A stretch of 64,000 nt of DNA from Rhea pennata (Eukaryota > Chordata > Aves > Rheiformes > Rheidae), in assembly GCF_028389875.1 (NCBI RefSeq), contig NC_084663.1, positions 16,196,666 to 16,260,665 on the forward strand, given 5' to 3'. The position numbers and the translations under genes were made by a program. The number at the start of each line of letters is the position of its first letter. Position 1 is the stretch's first letter. The notes below the pieces were generated by a model. It was not told where the DNA came from, did not search any database, and saw only the letters and a list, made by a program, of their open reading frames with translations. Positions 1 through 9,900 of this stretch are shown in pieces.

Positions 1-500
1 TCTCATCTTGACCCAGAAACTCTCAACAGACATGTCTCTGGTTTGATACTGGAGCAATGCATGGTCAAGGAGCTCCTTAATGTAAAGTGTAACTCCCTTT
101 TCTCTTCTCTACATTCCTCTTAAATATCCTGTAGCCATTCATGGCCATGTTGAGTCATGTGCACTGATCCTGCCTTATCTCTTCCTATTTATTGCCCAAG
201 CTCTGTGCATTAGTGTACAGACATCTGAGGGGAGCCTCTGCATGTCCTCTTTTGAATCCAAAGAAAAATGGGATGGGATAAAATCTATCTAATTTAGGCA
301 TGTAATTTGTAGCTGTTGTGGGAAGCAGGTGCAGAAATTTCCTAATCAGTGAAAAGAGACCAGTACCTCTGAAGACCTCCAGAAAGATACCCCACTCCTC
401 CTCTTTCAACCAGAGCACCAGGTCAGAAGTGTTTTGTATGTACGTCCGGGGCCATATGGTAATGTCAGATTTTAGAGAACGCCCTTCTGAACTCACAGAG
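1..500 (-). mobile_element. CR1-like LINE fragment, ORF2 endonuclease start, decayed
   Basis: Read on the minus strand, 188-226 encodes LYTNAQSLGNK, the conserved start of CR1 ORF2 endonuclease. After an in-frame stop (185-187) and an apparent internal deletion, 1-159 encodes remnants of the HDWN...GY-L-F and ESLWV-type segments further along the same domain. Stops and frame changes show it is dead. The element continues past the left edge; its other end (about 500) is approximate. Confidence 0.7.
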
Positions 501-560
501 GCTCTCTATTTAAAAAGCAGTGGCATGATTTTGCAAAGAATATCACAGACTGTTCAACAC

Positions 561-3500
561 TTCCTACTGAAAGCATTAATTTTCCCATGAGATTAGCACA
601 TATTCAAATCAATTGCTTTGAAGGGGTCAAGAATGACTATTAAGGCAATTTTCATGAGTGTTTAATTTTATATTTGAAATCATCACTGTGGCAGGTGTGA
701 AGTTGTCAGAGAATTTGTTAAAATTTCTAGAGGGAGTTCCATAAAAGATTTCACAGAGGACCTATTTAAAAAATGTAGCAGATTTGAATACTCCCTGTCT
801 GACAAATTAGTCCAATATAGTAAAAAAAAGATGTCTATCTCTGGTTGCTGAAATAGGACTTCTGAAGTACAGATATAGAAAAAAACAAGCAAGGAAGCAA
901 ATAAAAGTCCCAGTTTATTGCTGTTCCATCCTATTTCCCAGCCACAGAAAGTGCTGGCTTTCATCTTTCAAGTGCCAGAATGATGTTCTGGCACATAACA
1001 GTGCATTTTAGTCACTTTGTGTATGTATGAATTTTGCCTTTGCAAAAGGAATTCATTTAGTACAATTTCCTTTTCAAGTTTGCTTATTTCTCAGTGTAGA
1101 GTTCTGTCCAAAAAATACCAAACAAGTTTTGACTGATTCACCATCTGTCAGATCCAGAAAGTATGACCAATTTAATGAGTCAGTAGCAGAATTCTTCCCA
1201 GTATGTTTTCAGTTTCATTTGCAACCCCAGATAAAGCAGTTCTGTATAGTGTTCTGTTCAGTGGTAATGTAATGTCAGGGCTGCCAGCAAAGTCAACTTT
1301 TAACCTGCTGCTTAAAAGAATATGGTTTCCATTTCTTGGGAATGTAATTTGAAGGTTAAATTTTATGCTTATAAAGTAGTGAACCCATGCTGGGTCAGCT
1401 GTTACTTTTTTAAGAATACAGAATAGTGTGCAGTTTCATGTAAGCTTAGAAGCCTGTGCAACTTATTTTTGGTTTTATTTCATTAAACAGCTGATGTTCT
1501 GGTCTTATACCATTGGTAAAAAGATTTGGTTTAAAAGTACTCTCCACCTTTTGGAGAAATGGGCTCCTATAAACTGAATTTGTTCAGTGAACAGTAGAAT
1601 TAACAGGTTTAGGACTAAAACTGATGGGTTTGTATGTAGTTCTCTTCTTCCTGCACATATGTCTTTCAGATATACTAGATGATGGATGTTTGAAGAGATG
1701 GTTACTATCTGTTTCTGGGAATCTGAGCTTATTGAAAGATGACCTGTTGTTCTTCTAGGCCTATTTGCAGCATTTAAAGAAGTTTCTGTTTGGCAGACAG
1801 ACAAACAGTTCTGTTTCAACATATGTTTGTTTGAGGGTATGGTGTATCAAGAGCAGTGTTTCTCTGGTATCTTGTGGGTAGTGTTGTGGCAAGTCTTTTA
1901 TTTTTATGCTGCCAGGAGTTACAATCAAGTAGTTACAACTTTTATAGGATTAATAATGACTTGATAAGGATTGCAAACTTCAAGCATGCAAATGTAAAAA
2001 TTCTCAAATTGTACAATAGTGAGAGTCTTCTCCCTTTTGTTTTGCAGTGCCACTGACTTTTAGTGCATGCTGAGCCTCACTTTTTAAAGCAGTGCATCTA
2101 AACTGGCTGGCCAGATCTCACTTCTGGAAGCTTACATGGAGCTATTGGCTATCAGTTTAATGGCTGCAGGCCCACTCTGGACACACTTGGATTTAGCAGC
2201 ACTCTCTGACACATGTCAGTGCTGACTCTCAGAGACTCTCTGTTTCAATCAAGTCTTGCCAGATCTTTTTTTTGACAGCCAAAGGCAGCAAGAAACGGTT
2301 CTGCTGCCAAACATCAAGTCTCTGCTCAAAAGAATGGAAAAGCTGGAGGTCTTAAAAATAGAAAAGTTTAACTTTAGAAAAAGCATATGTTTTTTATAAT
2401 TGCATTTTCAATGGGTCTGAAGTGGGTTTGTTGGAATTTATATTTTTAGCATGAAATAGAAATTATGCAAAATATAAGCTCAAATAATTACTTTGGTAAA
2501 GTTGTATGGAATTAAAACAGCCTGCTGTGTGAAGTCTTAGGCAACTGTAGCTGTACTGCTGCCAGCTCTGCCTATCAGATGAGGAATGTGTCAGCCCACA
2601 GCTCTGGCAGCTTCTTCCTGCAGTCACCACCATCCACATCCTTTCCCAGGGCCAATACTGTAACTCCTCTTCCTTTGCTTGTTAAGCAAACTATCTCTAA
2701 CATTTGACCAGTAGGATTATATGCATGGTCTCAATAACCTCCTTACTAATAAATGTGGATCACTTTCACTTTGAAAAGATTTTACAGAGCTCAATACTGT
2801 TGTCCCAGTTTACAGGTTGTGACAACTGAGGCAGAAGGAAAGAGGATTGGCCTAAAGTCACCCTGCAGACCAGGAGAGCCAGGAATTAGTTTCATGCAGC
2901 AGAGTCCACTGAAGCAGAGTTTCTGTATATGAAGTGCAACTTTTGTTGAGTTACTGGCTTTGGGTCCAGTTAGGCTGTATATGTGTGAACAAGAACCGAA
3001 AGCAAACACCAGAAGAATTATATACAACTAAAACTATATGATTTTTTGAGAACTAAAGGATAGCTACATCTAGGTAAGTAAGCAAAATGATTGTCCTAAG
3101 ACAGTAACAATGACTGGGCAAGGAATATTATATGTGGATCAGATATCCATGGGATGCATCTAAAGGTATTTGCTTCACATAGAAACCAAACATGGTGGCA
3201 AGAATAGGAGGAATTTTGGAACAAAGTGAATTTATAAGGCAATCCACAGCTTGCTTTAATTATTTTTTAGTTTTCATTTAAAATCCTATTTACAGTTTCA
3301 AATTTTTTTAGCTACAATGTTCCTTACAGTCCAACTGTTGTATTTCCAAACACATATTCATAAATCTAGTCAACTGATGTTGTGATGCAGAATCAGAATT
3401 TACAAATCTTGTCAGAGGGCTGAGATACTTTTCTTACAAGATGGCACCTGACCATATTCCTTGGCAAGCTGATACTGTGTAATCCAGCGCTCAGAAAAGT

Positions 3501-5039
3501 TTTCTAGAATGGCACACAAATATAAGAAACTTTTAAGAAAAGGTTTTGGCATTACTGTCAGCAAACAAGAAGAGTTCCTTGCTTTTGCAGTATTTTAGAC
3601 ATTAGATGAGCTGCTGCTAAGAATAGTGTTTGCTAATTTTTTGTTTGTGTATTCAGCTAAATAATTTCCCTCAGCCCAATGCAGTGGTGTTTCTAAACTT
3701 ACATAGCAACTCTTCTTGTAGCAAAATAATGTGAATATTTATATCAGAGCAGGCAGCCTTTCAGGGCTTAAGGCATCATAACTTGAAATAGCAAGAAACT
3801 AGTGTAGGAGCCTAAAAACCCAAGCAGTTGTAGTGCTAAAGCCCACATGAAGCTAAAACCCACATGCCAACTCCCTACAGCACTGACTGAGGAGGGAAGA
3901 AGTCTCAGTTTGGGGACCTGCTCTCAGTATTTCTTTTTAATGCAATGACTGCTTTGTGTAAAGAATATAAGCAGCAGTGGGAAGGCAGGACTATCTCCTG
4001 ACAGAAGCAGATCCTTTTCTGCTTTATTGTCCTTCTAGCCTCGTGGCTCTTACATTCCTGGCTGCACAACAGCCCACTTTCCATTAAGAGCCTATCTTTC
4101 CTCCAGTTTAACCTACGATCTTCTCAGGAGGTAAGAGTAAGATTTAAATCCTCTTGGGCTAAAGCAAATCTAAGATTTTCTGGGCTGCGTCTTAACAATA
4201 TAAAAGCAGTACCAACCTATAATTATTCCTGGCCCATGCTGCAATGCAAAACAATTGTGTTGAGTTTCTTAAAGCTGGACCAGTTCCTTTATCTAGTTCA
4301 CAACATAACCTTGCAAAAAATTGTGCAAATGCACCTGGAAGGAGGCAGTGCCGGGAGTCTTAAATGGTGCTGCAGTTAAATACTTTGTCTCTTGAAAGCA
4401 CAGCATCAAGCCTAAAATCCACGCAAGTCCTTCTTTGGATATGACCCTGGCTTCCAAAATTACTAATCGTACCACTACATGTTGTATCACTGTGAAATCA
4501 TTTATAAGGCAGCTCTTATCATGAAATCTAGGCACTATGTAGAGACTATCATAATAATGAAAATCTGCTGACAAAATAAAACAAATCCTCCCTCTTTCTC
4601 ATGAAGTCAATTTTAAGTTTCTGTTGGGCATCCTGCGGTTGAAATTCTCCTTGCTGTGTTTCTTTAGGGAATGCTTTTAAGAGATAAGCTTGGCAGCATG
4701 ATCTGAAGAAAAATATGTCTATTTGTGATTGTGCTGGGCCAGACATGAAAAAAAAAAACATTCTGTTAGTCCTCCTGAGTCTTTATTAACTATAACATCC
4801 AGAATGACTCTGGCTTCTGGGATGGCGGTTAAAAAGACAGGCGGTTTTTGTGACAGCCAGCTGTTGTGACAAGTCTGAATATTCTGTGACAGTATTCCTT
4901 CCAGCTGGCTAGGGACTTGGTGTGAATATTTTCCGTTTAATGCACCAACTCCCACATTTTTTATTGGGGCCTCCCTACAAAAGTATTGAGAAAAGCATAC
5001 CAGAATCCCTCTACTGATGCCATTTTAGAAATCCAAGCC
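561..5039. other. Upstream intergenic DNA, no gene seen
   Basis: AT-leaning, CpG-poor, with only short open frames that lack any recognised domain. The neighbouring upstream gene is not in the window. A consensus donor-like ctag|gtaagt occurs at 3072 without a recognisable coding exon before it. Confidence 0.6.
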
Positions 5040-5445
5040 AGGCTGCTCCTCGAGAGCTCGCGGATCTGAGGGGACGTTTCTTGCAGCACAGCAGACCTTC
5101 GATCCTGACGCTGCAGCCTCTTTGCCTGGATCTTGTTCTAGCGCTGGGTCAGGCCCGAATAGTCAGTGAGGCAGTAAGAAATGCTCCGTACTAATCACAC
5201 CATACTGTCCGGGCGTTGATTAAGAAGATGTTAACGCCCCTTTAATCTTTCTCTTACCGAGCTCAGGCTTCTCAGGGGCTCTGAAAGGGAAGGTGAGCCT
5301 CCTCCATGCATAAATCCAATGCCACCTCTCCCACTAACTAGGTAACCTACGCAGGCGGCTGTTACCGCCTCTCATTTCGGTAACTACAGCTCTCCGTTAT
5401 TCTGTCTAGTCCGTACTACCCGGACTGCCTAGTGCTGGCAGTCTG
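5040..5445. promoter_or_regulatory. CpG-island shore, possible distal promoter
   Basis: CpG frequency rises steadily from about 5050 onward, with unique sequence and no ORF of note. Position immediately upstream of the island suggests distal promoter function; no specific factor site can be named with confidence. Confidence 0.35.
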
Positions 5446-5640
5446 AGGCTTTCTGTGACACAGGGGCAAACCGCCTCCCGCCGGCGCCTTGGCGGCGAGG
5501 GCCGCGCCGGGGCCCCGCGCCCGCACCGCCTGCGCGCGGCCGCCGGGCGGCAGCGGCCGCCCGCGGGCCCGGCCCGGCGCCAGGCCGCCGCCGGCCCAGC
5601 CCGCCGGCCTTGGTGCGCCGGAAAAGCCCCCGTTCAGGAA
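5446..5640. promoter_or_regulatory. Upstream satellite CpG island
   Basis: A block of about 195 bp with very high G+C and dense CpG, separated from the main island by about 220 bp of ordinary composition. It could be an upstream promoter element or the start of a divergent transcript. No coding potential is recognised. Its edges are sharp: the flanks at 5440 and 5640 return to roughly balanced composition within a few bases. Confidence 0.7.
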
Positions 5641-5859
5641 AAGCTGTCAGGCAGCATCAGTGGCACTCCGTACTCTGCTTTCATCTTGAGTATGAACTTG
5701 ATGACAGGCTCTAAACTTCCCTTTTTTTCCCCCGTAGATGGCAACGAAGCAGTTCCCCTTTGAATAACTGAACTTTTCCTTTTTTGTGACTTTAGAAAAT
5801 TGCGAGCGCGAACAGGAAAAGGCGCCTTTGTTCAAACGCCCTTACCAAAGGCGAGTTTA
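5641..5859. other. Lower-GC spacer between the two CpG islands
   Basis: Contains a pyrimidine tract followed by an acceptor-like tag at 5735-5737 and, overlapping its end, an RFX half-site TGGCAAC (5739-5745). No gene is seen. If transcription starts in the upstream island, the acceptor-like site could define a 5' non-coding exon, but no matching strong donor was identified. Confidence 0.4.
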
Positions 5860-6224
5860 CAGCGGCGGCTGCAGCCCGGCGAAGCGCCCTTCCCTCGCCC
5901 CGCGGCCCTCCCCGCCAGGCCCCCGCCCTGCGCCGCGCCGTCTCCGTGGCAACGCGGCTCGGGCCGCGCCGCGGACCCCGTCGCAGGTGCTGGCAGGCGC
6001 TGGCAGAGCGGCGGCGTCGCGGCGCGCAGCGCGCAGGCGCGGCGGCCGGCGCATGCTCGGTGCGCCGCGGGTGGGCGGGCGGATGGGTGTCGGGGGCGGC
6101 CGGCACCCCCCTGCCCCCGCCCCGGCCGCGCTCCCGCTGTCTCCGCCCGCCTCCGGCTCAAACTCCGCCTGGCGCTGGGAGCGGCGGCAACTTCCCCTCA
6201 AGTCCTGCGGGAGGCAGGGGGACT

Positions 6225-6239
6225 ATGCGCCCCGGCTGA
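6225..6239 (+). other. Upstream ORF in the SLC2A13 5' leader (4 codons plus stop)
   Basis: ATG CGC CCC GGC TGA, 156 bp upstream of the main ATG. It has A at -3, a better context than the main start, which has C at -3. No other ATG lies between it and position 6396. It is relevant only if transcription starts upstream of 6225, which is likely but unproven. Confidence 0.6.
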
Positions 6240-6395
6240 GCCCAGCCCCGGAGGGCAGGGCAGGGCGCTCGCCGGCGGCGGCAGCAGCAGCAGCCGCCAG
6301 AGTCGCCCCGGGGCCCGGCAGCCGCCCGCCCGCCTGCTGCCGCCTCCCCTGCCCGGCCGGGGCCGGGGCCGGGCCGGCGCCGCGGCGGCCGTCCC

Positions 6396-6951
6396 ATGTC
6401 CCGCAAGGCCAGCGACAATGTGGAGTACACGCTGCGGAGCCTGAGCAACCTGATGGGCGAGAAGCGGCGGCGGCAGGCGGACGGCTCCGCCGGCTCCAGC
6501 GCGGCGGCGGCGGCGGGCGAGCGGAGCCTCATCGCCGCCGCCGAGTCGTGCTCCAGCCTCAACAGCGCGGCGTCGGGCGCGGAGCTGGAGCGGGCGGCGC
6601 GGCGGCAGTTCCAGCAGGACGAGACGCCCGGCTTCGTCTACGTGGTGTCGGTCTTCTCCGCCCTGGGGGGCTTCCTCTTCGGCTACGACACCGGCGTGGT
6701 GTCCGGGGCGCTGCTCCTGCTCAAGAGGGAGCTCAACCTGGACGCCCTCTGGCAGGAGCTGCTCGTCTCCAGCACGGTGGGCGCCGCCGCCCTCTCCGCC
6801 CTGGCCGGCGGCGTCCTCAACGGGCTGTGCGGCCGCCGACCCTGCATCCTGCTGGCCAGCTGCCTCTTCACGGCGGGGGCCGGCGTGCTGGCCGCCGCCC
6901 GCGACAAGGAGACGCTGCTGGCGGGCCGCGTCGTGGTGGGACTGGGCATCG
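6396..6951 (+). CDS. SLC2A13: SLC2A13 coding exon 1: N-terminus and TM1-TM4 of the proton/myo-inositol cotransporter (HMIT)
   Basis: Encodes residues 1-185 plus the first base of Gly186. HMIT is a sugar-porter (MFS/GLUT class III) carrier that moves myo-inositol with protons across the plasma and intracellular membranes, notably in brain. Seen: a hydrophilic N-tail starting [16 protein letters not shown], a basic patch GEKRRR (21-26), a five-alanine run (36-40), then TM1 with FLFGYDTG (93-100), TM2, the GRR loop (146-148), TM3 and the start of TM4. By analogy with bacterial XylE, Asp98 in TM1 and Arg178 in TM4 fit the proton-coupling Asp/Arg pair. The ATG was chosen because the following residues match the conserved vertebrate N-terminus; its context is weak (C at -3, T at +4). 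The exon ends at a consensus donor, g|gtgagt, in phase 1. Family assignment is by recognition; codon use is extremely GC-rich because the exon sits in a CpG island. Confidence 0.97.
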
Positions 6952-9900
6952 GTGAGTGCCCCGGCGCCTCCTGCCCGGCGGACGGAGCCGCCCCGAGGCG
7001 GGCGGGCGGGCGCGGGTGGGGGGTGGGGGCGCGGCGCCGTGAGGCGCCGCCGCAGGCCCGGCCGGGGCGGCCCCTCGCCGCGGGCCGGACGCCCGGCGGG
7101 TCGCGGGCCGCCTCGGGAGCCGCGCGGAGCCCGCTCGCCCCGCGGCCTGTTGGCGTAGGGCGGCCGCCCTCGCCGCCTCCCCGCGGCGCGCTCGTCGCCG
7201 GGCCGCTTTGGAGCCCTCGTCCGGAGCCGTGAATTTGAGGGAGCGCTCGGAAGTCGGGAGGAAACTGCGCTTAAAACGCGCCCGCGCCGCGCGGGGCCGT
7301 GCTGCTGGCGGGCGCCCGGGGGAGGCCTCGGGGAGCGGCGAGGCGGGCCCGCAGCCTGCCCCGTGGGAGGGACGCTCCCCTCGGGTTCCGCTGGCGGCAT
7401 CCTGCGGGGCTCGGCGGGCGCTGTGCCCTCGCCGCGCCCGCCCGAGAGAGGCGGGAGGCGCGGGTCGCCCGCGCCGCCGGGGCCGCGCCGGGCAGCCCCG
7501 CGGACCCCGGGGCCCTTCTCGTTACACGTCTGCTCCTCAGCTGCCGTCCTGTCCGACGGCAAATTCGGTGATACCTGTCATCCAGGAGAGGCTGCGTGAG
7601 GTTATTCAGGGCACTTCAAATGTGCTATTAAAAAGAGGGAGAAGGGCACCTCTGTCTTACAGAGGTCTCACAACCCTCCCTCTCCGAAAGCATGAGGGCA
7701 AACTAAGAGTTGGGCTTGTTTGCTTCGCATGGCAAAGTTCTGCTTCTTAACCATTGAATAACTTTTTTAAATTCCCTGGCTTGTTAAAAACACACTTGCT
7801 ATGATGCAGTTCATCAGCTTGTTAAGGAAGAAAGTTAGTGAGTCATGATGAAGGCTGTCGAACTGGGGCCGGCTCTGTCCTTGGAAGTGCTCTTGCCGGT
7901 TTTCCTGCACGGTGCGGAGTATCGTGCTCGGGCGAAGCAGTTCTCCTGTCCCAAGTCGGGTGGCTGTTTTTTGTGCTAACCCCCCAGATTTTGTCATCAC
8001 AACCATTCTTTATCAGGCTCAAGACTTCAAACTGCAAAATGCTGATAACTGTTACAATTTTCAGAAGCCAAGAAAGCTAAATTTGGTTGTGAGGTAGCAG
8101 AACAGATATTTTGATGATAATAGATAATACTTAATATTATAATTGTAGATATAAAAATATCAAAGAGATCCCACTTTTGCATGTGAAAAGCTTTTCATGG
8201 TCTTCCTTGATTGTAACTGATTAAATTGGCAGCTTCTATTGATTTCTATTTTATTTTTCAGTGGGGAGAGAGTAGAAAGGAAAGGGCATTGATTACTTGA
8301 GTTTAGTATATGTATGTGGCTTTTCTCAGAGAGAGGTACAGAGGCCTGGTTGAATTGTCTTATGATGGTGCAAATAAATGACATAGATGTTACCTGAGGG
8401 ATACTAGACTTGTGGCTTAATATGTTTAATATGTAAAATATGAAAACAGAAATCAGGAGTTTAGGCTTGTGCCTTTGTAGCACTGAAGATCTCCTGTGTG
8501 GCCTTGGGGGAGAGATCTTGTCCTCTTCCTGCATCAGGAACAGAGAGGTGTGTTTTTGTTTTTTTGGTTTTTTTTTCCCTGTTGGAGCTTTGAAAAGCTG
8601 AAGATATGAGAAATGACTTAGAAATGCTCAGAATTTTGGAGTACAAAGATACCAATTTATATAAAATGCTGAGTTTTTTTCCATTTCCGTTTTCAACCGA
8701 GTTCGTTCGTTCTTTACGTGTGATACAGCTTGTGGCCAGAAATGAAGCATTACCTTAGATTGCTGTCACTGAAGAAAAGCTGTTAGAATCAGCAGAGTTC
8801 AATCCTAACAAGATTTATATTACAAAAGGAAAAAACGTTCTTATTCAAAACTGTTCTCATACAGCAAACCATGGTCCCTTTTGTTAAACGTCGCATTAAA
8901 TTCCCCACCAGAGGGAGCTTGGATAATTCCATGGAGGCCTTAGGAATTGATGGAACTCTTAACCAGTGTCTCCTCTCTTTCTTCTCGGAGCACTGTGACT
9001 GCCATTTGCCTGCCAACAGGGAAGAACTTCCTAGCATTGTATAAAGAGTTCAGTCAGCAAAGGGACACTTCAGTTAAATTATTAATTGCCAAAAAGTAAA
9101 TGTAGAATGCTGCAGTGTTATGAAATACTTTCCTATTTGCAAACTGGTTAAAAACTCCTCAACGATGTGTTTAATTTTACATATCAAACTTTTGAAAATA
9201 TTCATGTAGCTGTCTACCAGTTGCAGCTCAGGAATTGTGCAAACAGAAATATGCATTCAGCTAACGAATGAGTTACTGTGTTACATGTAGTACTGTGTTG
9301 CTGTGAATTAGAGGCAGCGATGCTTACCTATGTGACTTCATTCAGCTGTGACTGGAACAGTGAGCATCTGTGTTGTGTCCAGGTAAGAAAATAGCTGTTT
9401 TTTCCTTGTAGCTATGATTTGTCTCACTGTGGTTAAACTTTCAAGGGTGAAAACTAGAGGAGATAACCTGAAATGGGGAGCATCTCTCACTTGTTTGTCT
9501 TCTGTTTCTTAGCATTTTCTGCAGACCCATCTTAAGATAGAAAAACTTTGTTTTTCAGAAACATCTCTTTTGGCAATTGCTAGAGAAAAAAGGGAAGACC
9601 TTCTCTCAGGGACAAACCAAACTTGTGTTGCAAATCTTGAGGAGATTTTATGGTCTGAAACATTTTTTTTCCCTTTCTCTAGTTCATATATAAAAAATAA
9701 AATGAAGGGAGTTCCAGAACAAGAAACCACATTCAGCATGAATGGATTAATGTGTTTAGGTCTTATCAGGTCTGAATTTTTAAATAGGTATTTCAAGAGG
9801 TACAGTGGATGGATGTCCATCACAGGGTCAAGTTCTTTAGAAAACTCAGACAAAATGGCCTCAGAGTAAGGTTAAGGCCATCACTTCCTCCTCCCTGTGA

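Larger units (their letters stand above)
5860..7570 (+). promoter_or_regulatory. SLC2A13: Main CpG island: SLC2A13 promoter, 5' leader, exon 1 and start of intron 1
   Basis: A continuous, very GC- and CpG-rich block centred on exon 1, sharply bounded by AT-rich DNA on both sides. No TATA box is apparent, as expected for a CpG-island promoter with dispersed initiation. Visible candidate sites are an RFX X-box-like GTCTCCGTGGCAAC at 5940-5953, an NRF1-like site at 6030-6041 (one mismatch to consensus), and several Sp1/KLF-type GC boxes. The transcription start cannot be fixed from sequence; it probably lies between about 5.95 and 6.3 kb. All long open frames in this block other than exon 1 are by-products of GC richness. 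Confidence 0.85.

Noticed and set aside
5786..6955. 389-codon plus-strand open frame overlapping exon 1 in another frame
   Set aside because: Same compositional artefact; non-ATG start, and the exon 1 frame is the one matching SLC2A13.
6198..7562. 454-codon minus-strand open frame across exon 1 and the CpG island
   Set aside because: It lies antisense to a confirmed exon in very GC-rich DNA where stops are rare, begins at a non-ATG codon, and has low-complexity Arg/Pro/Gly/Ala content.
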